Positions 47,891 through 57,431 of a stretch of 64,000 nucleotides of DNA are shown here, in pieces. Position 1 is the first letter of the stretch. Each line of letters begins with the position of its first letter. Origin of the DNA: an uncultured Pelagibacteraceae bacterium (GTDB lineage: Bacteria; Pseudomonadota; Alphaproteobacteria; Pelagibacterales; Pelagibacteraceae). A program made the translations under genes and the position numbers. The stretch lies in NCBI GenBank assembly GCA_902632875.1, contig CACPEI010000001.1, positions 1 through 64,000 on the forward strand, in the 5' to 3' direction. Under the pieces are notes generated by a model. That model saw nothing but the letters and a program-made list of their open reading frames with translations. It ran no database searches and was not told where the DNA came from.

Positions 47891-48455
47891 AATTGGAATT
47901 TTAGGCGATATTGGATCTGGCAAAAGTTATGTTGCTCAGAGTTTTGGTTATCCAGTATTTGACGCTGATAGAGAAGTAAGTAAATTATATAAAACTGATA
48001 AAAAAACTTTTAATAATTTAAAAAAAATCTTACCAGATTATTTTGATAAATTCCCTATAGAAAAAAAGTATGTTTTAGAAGCAATTCTCGATAAAAAAGG
48101 AAACTTAAAAAAAATTGTAAAAATTATTCATAAGGAGATCAGAAAGAAAATGAATATTTTTTTAAAAAAAAATTCACACAGAAAGATTGTGATATTGGAT
48201 ATACCACTTTTATTAGAGAACAAAATTAACAATAAAAATTTTATTCTTATATATGTTCAATCCAAAAAATCTGAAATATTAAAAAGGTTAAAGAAAAGAA
48301 AAAACTTTAATCAAAAACTTTTTCAAAAATTTAAAAAAATTCAACTACCACTTGATTACAAGAAAAAAAAATCAAATTTTATAATTAAAAATGACTTTAA
48401 TAAAGTAACAGTTCAAAAATATGTTAAAGATATCTCCAAAGAAATATTAAGATGA
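47883..48455 (+). CDS. coaE: Dephospho-CoA kinase
   Basis: CoaE performs the last step of coenzyme A synthesis. The P-loop GDIGSGKS is at 8-15, followed by VFDADREVSKLY and LDIPLLLENK. At 190 residues and very lysine-rich, it is typical of this genome. It overlaps dnaQ by 4 bases (ATGA). Confidence 0.96.
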   Translation: MIKIGILGDIGSGKSYVAQSFGYPVFDADREVSKLYKTDKKTFNNLKKILPDYFDKFPIEKKYVLEAILDKKGNLKKIVKIIHKEIRKKMNIFLKKNSHRKIVILDIPLLLENKINNKNFILIYVQSKKSEILKRLKKRKNFNQKLFQKFKKIQLPLDYKKKKSNFIIKNDFNKVTVQKYVKDISKEILR

Positions 48456-49117
48456 AAGAAATTGTTTTAGACACAGAAACAACTGGTTTATCTACTAAAG
48501 ATGGACACAGAATAGTTGAAATTGGTTGCCTAGAATTGGATAATTTGGTACCGACTAAAAAAACTTTTCATTGTTACCTCAACCCAGAGAGAAAAGTATC
48601 TGAAAAGGCTTTAGAGGTTCATGGCTACACTGATGAATTTTTATCTGACAAAAAAAAATTTAATGAAGTCGTTGAAGAATTTTTATTGTTTATTAAAGAT
48701 AAAAGACTTGTCATCCACAATGCAGAATTCGATTTATCTCATTTAAATAACGAACTGAGTTTACTTGGTAAGGATGTTATTAAAAATGAAATTGTAGATA
48801 CATTAATTTTAGCACGTGATAAATTTCCTGGATCATCTATTAGTTTAGATTCTTTATGTAAGCGATTTAGAATTGATAATTCTAAGAGGACAAAACACAC
48901 TGCTTTAATAGATTGTGATCTATTATCGAAGGTATATATCAATCTGATTGATCAAAAAGAACCCACCTTGGACTTTCAAAAACAAGACAATAGTTTAAGT
49001 GATATAAATAACTCAAAAGTTTCCTATTTCAAAAAAATTGTTAAGCCCTCAATTGAAGAAATAGAGAGACATAAAGCTTATCTTAAGACTCATTTAAAAA
49101 AAAATTATTTTAATTAA
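48452..49117 (+). CDS. dnaQ: DNA polymerase III epsilon subunit (proofreading exonuclease)
   Basis: DnaQ is the 3'-5' exonuclease of the replicative polymerase. Exo I is DTETTG at 7-12, Exo II lies in HNAEFDLSHLN and Exo III in KHTALIDCDLLSKVY. The 221-residue length suits alphaproteobacterial DnaQ. Its 3' end overlaps convergent secB by 8 bases. Confidence 0.97.
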   Translation: MKEIVLDTETTGLSTKDGHRIVEIGCLELDNLVPTKKTFHCYLNPERKVSEKALEVHGYTDEFLSDKKKFNEVVEEFLLFIKDKRLVIHNAEFDLSHLNNELSLLGKDVIKNEIVDTLILARDKFPGSSISLDSLCKRFRIDNSKRTKHTALIDCDLLSKVYINLIDQKEPTLDFQKQDNSLSDINNSKVSYFKKIVKPSIEEIERHKAYLKTHLKKNYFN

Positions 49118-49532
49118 ATTTTTCTTTATAAAGTTTATGAAAATCAACTTTTTTTTCTAATTTTATCTCTGGGTGTCCAGAATTATGTACTAAATTTAAA
49201 AATGTTTTTTCAATTTCAGGATAAATCTTGTCTGGGACATCACACAAAATAATTTTCTCTAAATCTTTTTTATCTTTTATACTTTCATCAACTTTTATTA
49301 CACATGCATAAACTATTTCAAAATACGATTTTTTTTGATTAGCTTCCTTGTCCTCAAATTTTAAGGTTATATAAACTTCAATCAGTTTGTTTTTAAGTGC
49401 CTTTGATGTAATATCTATATTTAATTGATATTTTGATATGTGATCTTTGACAAATAAATACGTTTCTATATCAGGAGTTTCACTTGAAATATCTTTTATA
49501 TATTTTGCTAGAATTTTAAATTTTTCTGTCAT
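49110..49532 (-). CDS. secB: Protein-export chaperone SecB
   Basis: SecB keeps precursors unfolded for SecA. The 140-residue product starts at the ATG at 49532 (MTEKFKILAKYIKDISSETP); a second ATG at 49541 would add three residues. It has the SecB pattern SSETPDIETYLF, YFEIVYACVIKVDES and a C-terminal acidic helix region. It is more divergent than enterobacterial SecB, but the dnaQ-secB-fxsA order supports the call. Confidence 0.9.
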   Translation of the reverse strand: MTEKFKILAKYIKDISSETPDIETYLFVKDHISKYQLNIDITSKALKNKLIEVYITLKFEDKEANQKKSYFEIVYACVIKVDESIKDKKDLEKIILCDVPDKIYPEIEKTFLNLVHNSGHPEIKLEKKVDFHKLYKEKFN

Positions 49533-49941
49533 TATCGTCATCTATATCTTCGTAAGTACCTTCTATAAAATCATTTTTATTTTCTTTTTCTCTCTTAAAT
49601 TTTTTTGAAAAATTATTTAATAGTAATTTTCGAGTTAAAGGAAAAATAAGTAAGAAGCCTATAAAATCAGTTGCAAAACCTGGGACAATTAAAAGTAGTG
49701 CAGCAAAGGCTAATATAGCTCCAGATATCATCTCATAAGCCGGTATTTCATTTTTTATGAGCTGGGAGAAACCTGATCTTAGGGTGTTTAACCCTTCGTA
49801 TCTTGCATAAATTACACCTATTATTGCGGTAATAAATATTAGAGATATTGTATTAAATGCTCCAATTTGAGACCCTATTTTTATAAATAGATAAATTTCT
49901 AATATTGGAACTAAAATTATAGTCAAAATAACTGTGTTCAT
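49516..49941 (-). CDS. fxsA: FxsA-family inner-membrane protein
   Basis: The 141-residue protein has three to four hydrophobic helices and the FxsA core (LVPILEIYLFIKIG, IIGVIYARYEGLNTLRSG, LLIVPGFATDFIGFLLIFP) with an acidic C-terminal tail. FxsA modifies phage T7 exclusion in E. coli; its normal cellular role is unknown. It overlaps secB and is divergent to the Tim44-like gene across 59 bases. Confidence 0.92.
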   Translation of the reverse strand: MNTVILTIILVPILEIYLFIKIGSQIGAFNTISLIFITAIIGVIYARYEGLNTLRSGFSQLIKNEIPAYEMISGAILAFAALLLIVPGFATDFIGFLLIFPLTRKLLLNNFSKKFKREKENKNDFIEGTYEDIDDDNDRKI

Positions 49942-50000
49942 TTGTCTTTAATGTAATTGTTAGTTGAAATTATTCAACATAGTAATTAGATTAATATTAT

Positions 50001-50597
50001 ATGAGTTATAGTTTTGAATACATTGACATAATACTTCTTGCGATGATTGCGGGTTTTATTTTTCTAAGATTAAGAGGTATCTTGGGCAAAAGAACTGGTT
50101 ACGAGGGCAAAACTAATCCACAGTTTCAAGAAATAATTGAAAAAATAAACACTGATGTCAAAGAGAAATTAAACGACAACTTTGATGAAACTGCTCAAAA
50201 GGAATTTTTAAAAGGAGCAAAGATTGCTTATGAAACTATAATAACAGACTTTAGTGACGATGATAACAAACTTATAAAAAGTAAACCACTATTGAGCAAA
50301 AAAATTTATGACCAATTTAACCAAGCACTTAAAGAGAGAAGTGACAGAGGACACTATGCGGAAATCACTTTCATAGGAGTAAACTCTGCAGATGTAAAAG
50401 AACATAAAAAAACGAATAGTATTTTGAAAGTCACAGTAGATTTTGTGGGTGAGGTTATTACTTGTATAAAAGATAAAGATAAAAAGATTATATCTGGTGA
50501 TCCTGAAAAAATTAAAAAAATTTATGATACCTGGGTTTTTTCAAGAGATATGAGGTCAACAAATCCAAACTGGCAGTTGGTGGATATTTTAACCTAA
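50001..50597 (+). CDS. Tim44/TimA-family membrane adaptor protein
   Basis: The 198-residue protein has one N-terminal membrane helix (about 7-24) and a Tim44-like C-terminal domain (about 50-198; TAQKEFLKGAKIAYETIITDF, then YDTWVFSRDMRSTNPNWQLVDI). Alphaproteobacterial homologues are related to the mitochondrial import motor subunit Tim44, and the bacterial role is not settled. It is followed directly by the Smr gene; mltA, usually between them, is absent. Confidence 0.9.
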   Translation: MSYSFEYIDIILLAMIAGFIFLRLRGILGKRTGYEGKTNPQFQEIIEKINTDVKEKLNDNFDETAQKEFLKGAKIAYETIITDFSDDDNKLIKSKPLLSKKIYDQFNQALKERSDRGHYAEITFIGVNSADVKEHKKTNSILKVTVDFVGEVITCIKDKDKKIISGDPEKIKKIYDTWVFSRDMRSTNPNWQLVDILT

Positions 50598-51017
50598 TTG
50601 AGTGATAAACTTTCAGATAAAGATAAAAAAGATTGGCAAAATTTTTTATCTAGTAAAGAAGTATTAAAAGACAAAGATTCATTAGAATTAAAAAAAAAAG
50701 TAATCAAAACTCAATCATTCGATTTACATGGATTTAGCCTTGATGAAGCAAACAAGGAAATTGATCATTTAATAAGACAGTCATACAAAAATGGGATAAA
50801 CAAATTGATTATTGTAACAGGCAAAGGATTGCACTCAGAACATGAAAAAGATCCCTATGTTTCTAAAGATTTGGGAATTTTAAGATACTCTGTGCCAGAA
50901 TATATCAAAAATAATAATGAACTCATGAGTATGATTTATGAGATTAAAACAGCAGACATTGAAGATGGTGGTAATGGAGCTTTTTATATATATTTAAAAA
51001 AAAACAAATTTAAATAA
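50598..51017 (+). CDS. Smr-domain protein
   Basis: The 139-residue protein has the Smr signature FDLHGFSLDEANKEIDHLI, IIVTGKGLHS and the C-terminal DGGNGAFYIYLK. Smr domains are DNA- or RNA-cleaving or binding modules linked to MutS2 and to ribosome rescue; no MutS part is present here. The start is TTG at 50598, directly after the Tim44-like stop, with no ATG alternative upstream of the domain. Confidence 0.9.
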   Translation: MSDKLSDKDKKDWQNFLSSKEVLKDKDSLELKKKVIKTQSFDLHGFSLDEANKEIDHLIRQSYKNGINKLIIVTGKGLHSEHEKDPYVSKDLGILRYSVPEYIKNNNELMSMIYEIKTADIEDGGNGAFYIYLKKNKFK

Positions 51018-51026
51018 TAAAACCAT

Positions 51027-51863
51027 ATGTTAATTTGGTTAGCCTCATATCCAAAAAGCGGAAATACTCTTCTTCGTTCAATGTTGGCCTCTTATTTTTT
51101 TTCATCAGATGGTAGTTTTGATTTTAAGTTATTGAAAAATATAAAACAATTCCCTTCAAATCAATTTTTTAAAAATTTAGGCATAAATACAAATGATGAT
51201 AAAGAAGTTTTAAAAAATTATATCAATGCACAATCAAAAATTAACAAAAAAAATTCTATTCAATTTGTAAAAACTCATAGCGGTTTATACAAACTTAATG
51301 GATATAGTTTCACAGATTTAAATAATACCCTTGGGGTGATTTATATAGTGCGTGATCCAAGAAATCTAATCGAGTCATTTTCAAGACATTATCAATTTTC
51401 TATAGAGGAATCATTAGATTACATGATTAATGGTTTAACTCTTAAAAGAAATGTTAATCATCCAATGACTTTTGTTGGCTCATGGAAACAAAATTATGAG
51501 TCATGGAAAAAATTTGAAATAAGTAATAAATATCTCTTAATTAAATATGAGGATCTTGTATTTAATAAAAAGGCAATTTTTATAAAAATATTAGAATTCA
51601 TAAAAAAGCTATCTCGATCTAAATTTTTGATTGATTACACAAAAATAGAAAATGTTTTAAATTCTACAAGTTTCGAAAATATGCAAAAGTTAGAAAAAGA
51701 ACATGGTTTTACAGAAAGTGCTACAGATAAAAAAACAAAAGAAAAAATTACTTTTTTTAAGTTCGGACCAAAAGTAAATCGTCAAAATTTAGTGAAACGC
51801 GAAAATATTAAAAAAATAGAGACTGTTTTTGATCAAGACTTAAAATTTTTCGGTTATATTTAA
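51027..51863 (+). CDS. Sulfotransferase-domain protein (paralogue 2)
   Basis: The 278-residue protein is a close paralogue of the gene at 40529: it starts MLIWLASYPKSGNTLLRS, has YIVRDPRNLIESFSRHY as 3'-phosphate motif and YLLIKYEDLVFNK, and ends DLKFFGYI where the other ends MRELGYI. The catalytic and PAPS-binding pattern is intact. The acceptor substrate is unknown. It sits between smr and hslU, which are close neighbours in other alphaproteobacteria, so this is a second insertion of the same family into the origin block. Confidence 0.87.
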   Translation: MLIWLASYPKSGNTLLRSMLASYFFSSDGSFDFKLLKNIKQFPSNQFFKNLGINTNDDKEVLKNYINAQSKINKKNSIQFVKTHSGLYKLNGYSFTDLNNTLGVIYIVRDPRNLIESFSRHYQFSIEESLDYMINGLTLKRNVNHPMTFVGSWKQNYESWKKFEISNKYLLIKYEDLVFNKKAIFIKILEFIKKLSRSKFLIDYTKIENVLNSTSFENMQKLEKEHGFTESATDKKTKEKITFFKFGPKVNRQNLVKRENIKKIETVFDQDLKFFGYI

Positions 51864-51866
51864 TTA

Positions 51867-53243
51867 CTATAAAATAAATTTAGATAAATCAGCATCTTTA
51901 ACCAAGTTATCTAAGTTTTTGTTTATATAATCTTTATTAATTACAATTTTTTCGCCTGATCTATCTGTAGCTGTGAAACTTATATCATCTAGAATTTTTT
52001 CTATTATGGTATGCAATCTTCTTGCACCAATATTTTCAACTGTTGCATTAACTTCAGAGGCTATTTTAGCAATTGTTTCAATCCCATCTTCAGAAAACTC
52101 CAAATCTACATTTTCAGTTTTTAACAAAGCTATGTATTGCTTGATTAAACTAAAGTCAGGTTCTTTTAATATTCTTTTAAAATCGTCACTAGTTAGTGCC
52201 TCTAATTCTACACGAATAGGAAGTCTCCCTTGTAACTCTGGCAGTAAGTCAGATGGTTTTGCAAGTTGAAATGCGCCAGAGGCAATAAACAGGATATGAT
52301 CTGTTTTAATTGGACCATATTTTGTATTTACTGTTGTTCCTTCAATTAAAGGCAACAAGTCTCTTTGAACTCCTTCTCTAGACACATCACCACCAACTCT
52401 ATCAGTTCTTCCAGATATTTTGTCTATTTCGTCTAAAAAAACTATCCCATTATTTTCTGTTGAAATTTTTGCAGACTTTATAATTTTATCCTGCTCAATT
52501 AATTTATCTGATTCATCATTAATTAAAATTTCATGAGACTCTTTCACAGTCATTTTCTTTTTTTTCTCTTTATTGCCCATTGATTTTCCTAGCATCTCAC
52601 CAATGTTTATCATACCTACGTTTGCTCCAGGCATTCCTGGTATTTCAAATGATGTACCACTAGTTCCACCTGTGTCATTTACTGATATTTCAATTTCATT
52701 ATCGTCTAAATCACCGTTTCTTAATCTTTTTCTAAAACTTTCTCTTGTAGCTAAACTTGCCTTTTTACCAACAAGAGCATCTAAAACTTTTTCTTCAGCT
52801 GATTTTTGAGCTTGAGCATAAACTTCTTTTCTTTTTTTAATTTTTTCCATTGAAATAGCAATTTCGATAAGGTCCCTTACAATTTGTTCCACATCTCTTC
52901 CTACGTATCCAACCTCGGTGAATCTTGTTGCTTCGACTTTTACAAATGGAGCTTCAGCTAATTTAGATAACCTTCTTGATATTTCAGTTTTTCCTACACC
53001 AGTCGGTCCTATCATCAGTATATTTTTTGGTAAAACTTCATTTTTCATTTCACCTTTAAGTGCTTGCCTTCTCCATCTATTTCGAAGAGCTACAGCTACT
53101 GCTTTTTTTGCTTTATTTTGACCAACAACAAATCTATCTAATTCAGAAACAATTTCTCTCGGAGATAACGAACTTACTAAATTTTCATTTTCTTCAGAGC
53201 CCTTATCTTTAGGCATTAGTTTAGTCACGTTTGATTTTTCCAT
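51867..53243 (-). CDS. hslU: HslU ATPase subunit of the HslUV protease
   Basis: HslU unfolds substrates for HslV. The 458-residue AAA+ protein has Walker A GPTGVGKT at 79-86, the intermediate domain (about 130-260, with [21 protein letters not shown]), Walker [11 protein letters not shown] and the C-terminal LSKFIL that docks into HslV. It overlaps hslV by one base. The first 25 residues form a variable extension. Confidence 0.97.
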   Translation of the reverse strand: MEKSNVTKLMPKDKGSEENENLVSSLSPREIVSELDRFVVGQNKAKKAVAVALRNRWRRQALKGEMKNEVLPKNILMIGPTGVGKTEISRRLSKLAEAPFVKVEATRFTEVGYVGRDVEQIVRDLIEIAISMEKIKKRKEVYAQAQKSAEEKVLDALVGKKASLATRESFRKRLRNGDLDDNEIEISVNDTGGTSGTSFEIPGMPGANVGMINIGEMLGKSMGNKEKKKKMTVKESHEILINDESDKLIEQDKIIKSAKISTENNGIVFLDEIDKISGRTDRVGGDVSREGVQRDLLPLIEGTTVNTKYGPIKTDHILFIASGAFQLAKPSDLLPELQGRLPIRVELEALTSDDFKRILKEPDFSLIKQYIALLKTENVDLEFSEDGIETIAKIASEVNATVENIGARRLHTIIEKILDDISFTATDRSGEKIVINKDYINKNLDNLVKDADLSKFIL

Positions 53244-53758
53244 TATATCTTTTCAACCTTAATATTATTGTTTGTAAAAACACAAATTTCAGATGCAACT
53301 TCAATCGCTTTTTTTGCTACCTCTTCTGCACTCATGTCTGTACTCATCAGAACCTTACCAGCTGCTAAAGCATAGTTTCCGCCGGAACCAATTCCAATTA
53401 CATCACCTTCAGGTTCTAGCACGTCACCTGTACCTGAAATAATATAGCTGTTATCTTTATCTCCAATTGCCATTAATGCCTCAAGTCGTCTTAAATATTT
53501 ATCAGTTCTCCAATCTTTTGCTAATTCAACAGCTGCTCTTGATAAATTTCCAGCATGTTTTTCTATTTTCGCTTCTAATCTTTCAAACAGAGTTAAAGCG
53601 TCTGCTGTTGATCCGGCAAAACCAGCTACAACATCTCTTTTATCAATTTTTCTTACTTTAGAAGCAGTGCTTTTCACAACTGTATTTCCCATACTTACTT
53701 GGCCATCACCTGCGACTACTACTTCATTGTTTTTTCTAACTAATACGATCGTTGTCAT
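53243..53758 (-). CDS. hslV: HslV peptidase subunit (threonine protease)
   Basis: HslV is the proteasome-like core of HslUV. After removal of methionine the nucleophile T1 begins [23 protein letters not shown]; this and [23 protein letters not shown] and [12 protein letters not shown] are diagnostic. At 171 residues it is complete. It is divergent to the his operon across 91 bases. Confidence 0.97.
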   Translation of the reverse strand: MTTIVLVRKNNEVVVAGDGQVSMGNTVVKSTASKVRKIDKRDVVAGFAGSTADALTLFERLEAKIEKHAGNLSRAAVELAKDWRTDKYLRRLEALMAIGDKDNSYIISGTGDVLEPEGDVIGIGSGGNYALAAGKVLMSTDMSAEEVAKKAIEVASEICVFTNNNIKVEKI

Positions 53759-53809
53759 AGCTAATAAATGGATATTAATTTTGATACTTCAAGCCCAGGT
53801 TTAGTATTA

Positions 53810-53838
53810 TTGCCATAATTGAATAATATATGTATACC
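53810..53838 (+). promoter_or_regulatory. Candidate sigma-70 promoter for the his operon
   Basis: TTGCCA (53810-53815) and TATACC (53833-53838) are 17 bases apart, which would start RNA only a few bases before the hisB ATG at 53850 (a nearly leaderless message). Matches to consensus are 4-5 of 6 at each box; in such AT-rich DNA this is weak evidence. Confidence 0.3.
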
Positions 53839-53849
53839 TCTTTTTAATT

Positions 53850-54440
53850 ATGAAGCGTAAAGGCAAAATTAGTAGAAAAACTAAAGAGACCAGCATCAGT
53901 GTCGACTTGAATATTGACGGTAAAGGTAAATACAAAATTGATACTGGAATAGGTTTTTTAAATCATATGTTGGAACAGCTATCTAAGCATTCCTCAATTG
54001 ATATGAATATTAAAGCCAAAGGTGATACTCATATTGATTTACACCACACAACTGAAGATACAGGAATTGCTATCGGTGAAGCTTTAAAAAAAGCTTTGAA
54101 AAAATCTATCGGTATAAGAAGATACGCACACGCAATGATACCTATGGATGAAACATTGTCACGTGTTGCGATCGATATATCCAATAGGCCATATTTAATT
54201 TGGAAAGTAAATTTGAAAGTGGAAAAACTTGGAGAAATGGATACAGAACTATTTAAAGAATGGTTCCAAGCTTTTTCTCAAGCAGCTGGAATTACTTTGC
54301 ATGTTGAAAATATCTATGGTGATAATAGTCACCACATTATTGAGTCTTGTTTTAAAGGATTAGCAAGATCATTAAGAGCTGCATTAGAGATTGATCCAAG
54401 GAATAGTAAATCAATTCCATCGACTAAAGGTTCTTTATAA
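53850..54440 (+). CDS. hisB: Imidazoleglycerol-phosphate dehydratase
   Basis: HisB catalyses the sixth step of histidine synthesis. The 196-residue monofunctional enzyme has the manganese-binding histidine motifs [24 protein letters not shown] and [18 protein letters not shown]. It is the first gene of hisB-H-A-F. Confidence 0.97.
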   Translation: MKRKGKISRKTKETSISVDLNIDGKGKYKIDTGIGFLNHMLEQLSKHSSIDMNIKAKGDTHIDLHHTTEDTGIAIGEALKKALKKSIGIRRYAHAMIPMDETLSRVAIDISNRPYLIWKVNLKVEKLGEMDTELFKEWFQAFSQAAGITLHVENIYGDNSHHIIESCFKGLARSLRAALEIDPRNSKSIPSTKGSL

Positions 54441-54445
54441 GTTTA

Positions 54446-55072
54446 ATGAAGGTTACAATTGTTGATTATAATTCGGGCAATATAAGCTCGGTAATAAACT
54501 CTTTTAAAGAGGTTGCTAAAGATAAAGTAAATATCGAAGTTACTTCAGATCTAAATAAAATTAAATCAAGTGATAAAGTGGTTTTGCCTGGGCAGGGCTC
54601 ATTTAAAAGCTGTGTAGATGCCTTGAATAAAATTAATGGCCTTATTGATACTCTTAATGAATTCGCGATAAGTAATAAAAAACCACTTCTTGGAATTTGT
54701 GTTGGATTACAAATGTTTGCTGATATCGGCTATGAGGAAAGTGAAACAAAAGGATTAGGTTGGATTTCAGGTAAAGTCTCAAAAATAGACAATCAAAATG
54801 GCAAATATAAACTTCCTCATATTGGCTGGAATCAAATCAAAATTATTAAAGATAGTAAAATTTTTAAAGATATAGAAAATAATTCCCACATGTATTTTGT
54901 TCACAGTTACGAATTCATCCCAGAAAATAAAAATGTAATTTCAGCTACAACAGATTATTCATCAAATATTGTTTGCTCTGTTGAAAAAGAAAATATTTTT
55001 GGAACTCAATTCCATCCTGAAAAAAGTGATAAAATGGGTCTTAAAATGATTGATAATTTTATGAATTTATAA
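54446..55072 (+). CDS. hisH: Imidazole glycerol phosphate synthase glutaminase subunit
   Basis: HisH supplies ammonia to HisF. The class I glutaminase triad is C85 (GICVGLQMF) with H190 and E192 (GTQFHPEKS). It has 208 residues and starts DYNSGNISSV. Its final base overlaps hisA. Confidence 0.97.
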   Translation: MKVTIVDYNSGNISSVINSFKEVAKDKVNIEVTSDLNKIKSSDKVVLPGQGSFKSCVDALNKINGLIDTLNEFAISNKKPLLGICVGLQMFADIGYEESETKGLGWISGKVSKIDNQNGKYKLPHIGWNQIKIIKDSKIFKDIENNSHMYFVHSYEFIPENKNVISATTDYSSNIVCSVEKENIFGTQFHPEKSDKMGLKMIDNFMNL

Positions 55073-55788
55073 TGAAAATATTTCCTGCAATAGATATTAA
55101 AGACAAAAAGTGTGTACGACTTGTTAAAGGGGATTTTGATAATAAAACTGAATATGAAATGTCTCCTATTGAGCAAGCTGGAAAATATAAAGATTATGGT
55201 TTTAAAAATTTACACATAGTTGATTTAGACGGAGCTTTGACTGGTGAAACAGTGAATCAAAATATTATCAAAGACATAGTTGCTAAATTTGATTTAAAGG
55301 TTGAGCTAGGCGGTGGTGTTAGAAATCTAGATAATATTCAAAAATATATAGATGCTGGTGTAGAAAAAGTTATTTTAGGAAGCGCAGCAATAAAGGATAA
55401 AAATTTTTTAAAAGAAGCGTGCGAACAATTTCCAAAAAAAATTGCTTTGGGTTTAGATGCTAAAGATGGGTACCTGTCAGTGTCTGGATGGAAAGAAAAT
55501 TCTAATCAATTAGCTTTAGATTATTTAAAACAAGTTAATGATTACGGTGTAAGTAGAATAATTTATACAGATATTAATCGAGACGGTACAAAACAAAGCC
55601 CAAATTTTAAGGAAACTTTAAAAGTTGCTGAGATATCTAATTGTCCTGTAATTATATCTGGGGGAGTTTCATCAATGGATGATATTAAAAAAGCGAGGAA
55701 TTTAAAAAACGTTGAGGGTATAATAGTTGGTAAAGCAATTTATGATGGAGATATAAAATTAGAGGAGCTAGTAAAAGAAGATGCTTAA
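55072..55788 (+). CDS. hisA: ProFAR isomerase HisA
   Basis: HisA isomerises ProFAR to PRFAR in histidine synthesis. The beta-alpha barrel of 238 residues starts [18 protein letters not shown], with the first catalytic aspartate in AIDIKD and the second in YTDINRDGT, and the phosphate loops VELGGGVRN and ISGGVSS. It overlaps hisF by 8 bases. Confidence 0.97.
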   Translation: MKIFPAIDIKDKKCVRLVKGDFDNKTEYEMSPIEQAGKYKDYGFKNLHIVDLDGALTGETVNQNIIKDIVAKFDLKVELGGGVRNLDNIQKYIDAGVEKVILGSAAIKDKNFLKEACEQFPKKIALGLDAKDGYLSVSGWKENSNQLALDYLKQVNDYGVSRIIYTDINRDGTKQSPNFKETLKVAEISNCPVIISGGVSSMDDIKKARNLKNVEGIIVGKAIYDGDIKLEELVKEDA

Positions 55789-56537
55789 AAATAGAATAAT
55801 ACCTTGTTTAGATGTTAAAAATGGCCGAGTTGTAAAGGGGATTAACTTTGTTGATCTTAAAGACGCAGGAGATCCTGTAGAACAAGCAAAAATTTATAGT
55901 GATGGTGGAGCTGATGAGATTTGTTTTTTAGATATAACTGCTTCTAATGAAAATAGAGATATTATTTATGATGTTGTAGAAAAAACTTCGAGAAAGTGTT
56001 TTGTTCCTTTAACAGTAGGGGGTGGAATTAGAAGTGTAGAAGATATTAATAAATTACTTAACTGCGGTGCTGACAAAGTTTCAATAAATACGGCAGCAGT
56101 TGAAAATTCAAAAGTTGTTACTGAAAGTTCGAAAAAGTTTGGATCTCAATGCATAGTAGTTGCAATTGATGCTAAAAAAAATGGAGATAAATGGGAAGTG
56201 TTTACTCACGGAGGAAGAAATAATAGTGGTATTGATGCATTAGAGTATGCTGAGCAAATGGAAAAAAAACGGTGCAGGGGAGTTATTAGTAACTTCTATG
56301 GATAGAGATGGAACCCAAGTTGGTTATGATATTGAACTAATGTCTAAAATTTCATCCAAAGTTAATATCCCAGTAATTGCATCAGGTGGCGTTGGTAATT
56401 TAGATCATTTAGTTGATGGAATTAAGTTAGGAAATGCTAGTGCAGTTTTAGCAGCCTCAATATTTCACTATGGTAAACATTCAGTTCAAGAGGCTAAGGA
56501 ATATTTGGACACTAAAGGAATACCTGTAAGAATTTAA
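55781..56537 (+). pseudogene. hisF: Imidazole glycerol phosphate synthase cyclase HisF, frame broken at an A8 run
   Basis: HisF closes the imidazole ring. The first part reads [16 protein letters not shown] (catalytic D11), VGGGIRS and [10 protein letters not shown] (second aspartate), then loses frame after EYAEQMEK. The second frame resumes [21 protein letters not shown] and [12 protein letters not shown]. The junction is a run of eight A residues (56262-56269); seven would give one frame of 251 residues, the normal HisF length. No other defect is visible, so the enzyme is probably made, and the break reflects either a sequence error or slippage. A strong AGAGGAG lies upstream of the start. 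Confidence 0.92.
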
Positions 56538-56539
56538 TT

Positions 56540-57079
56540 TTATCTAAATTTAGGTCCATTCATCCAAATAGCCAGCGTTGCTCTTGATCCAGAAATTATT
56601 TTTTCTACTTTGTGACTTATAAATGAAGGGAAAACAACAGCCGACCCTGGCCCAAAATTTTCAACTTTTACATCTTTATCTCTGAATAAAAATAGGTCTC
56701 CACCTTTGTAATCATTATCTGAACAATTTAAAAGACATGTTAATTTTATGTCTCTTATTGGCGATCGAACTGTTGCATCCATATGCCATGTATATTCTTC
56801 ATCTTTTTGATATGTATTATAATTTAACTTTTTACTGCCAGTTAATTGAAAAATATCAAATCCGTAATAATAAGTATTCGAATGAATAATAAAATCTAAG
56901 AACGGTGATATTAAATGCTGAATTGCGCCTAAATTTACAAATTTTACTTGTGATGTTTTTATAGCATCAGTATTAGGTTTATCACTACCTTGAACAAAAT
57001 GCTCACTAATTGTTTTATTAAGTTTTTTTATATGATCAATGTTAAATAATGGAGCAGTATTATAAAGAGTGTCTCTCAT
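56540..57079 (-). CDS. PKHD-type 2-oxoglutarate/Fe(II) oxygenase
   Basis: The 179-residue protein has the iron ligands H and D in YTWHMDATVRS, the third histidine in FPSFISHKVEKI and the 2-oxoglutarate-binding arginine in GSRATLAIWMNGP, as in PiuC/prolyl-hydroxylase-like proteins. The region KGGDLFLF is also typical. The substrate is unknown. It lies antisense inside the his operon, between hisF (2 bases) and hisE. Confidence 0.87.
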   Translation of the reverse strand: MRDTLYNTAPLFNIDHIKKLNKTISEHFVQGSDKPNTDAIKTSQVKFVNLGAIQHLISPFLDFIIHSNTYYYGFDIFQLTGSKKLNYNTYQKDEEYTWHMDATVRSPIRDIKLTCLLNCSDNDYKGGDLFLFRDKDVKVENFGPGSAVVFPSFISHKVEKIISGSRATLAIWMNGPKFR

Positions 57080-57146
57080 ATCTTTTTTTTATATTAATAT
57101 TCTTTTCTTATCAATCACATAAAGTTATAATTGTAATGTATTTTTT

Positions 57147-57419
57147 ATGTTAAAAAATTTAGAAGATTTAATCTTATTAGCAAGGAAGAGAAAAAATAAT
57201 CCGGTTGACGGATCTTATACAAATATTTTGTTAAAGGATAAACAGCTAGCAAAAAACAAAATATTAGAGGAAATAAAAGAGCTAATTGAGGCTATAGAAA
57301 AAAATACCAATAAGATACATGAAAGTGCGGACGTCCTTTATCATCTTATCGTTTACTTGGAGGCGAATAATATCAAATTAGAAGATGTAATGGATGAACT
57401 AAAAAAAAGAAAAAAATAG
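57147..57419 (+). CDS. hisE: Phosphoribosyl-ATP pyrophosphatase
   Basis: HisE performs the second step of histidine synthesis. The 90-residue all-helical MazG-like protein shows NPVDGSYTNILLKD, KILEEIKELIEAIE and HESADVLYHLIVYLEANN, the metal-binding EExxE and D residues. It is separated from hisF by the antisense oxygenase gene and so needs its own promoter or read-through. Confidence 0.94.
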   Translation: MLKNLEDLILLARKRKNNPVDGSYTNILLKDKQLAKNKILEEIKELIEAIEKNTNKIHESADVLYHLIVYLEANNIKLEDVMDELKKRKK

Positions 57420-57431
57420 AAAGGATAACGC

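Noticed and set aside
49477..49490. Second parS-like sequence GTTTCACTTGAAAT inside secB
   Set aside because: Two mismatches in the 14-base core break the central symmetry; likely chance in AT-rich DNA.
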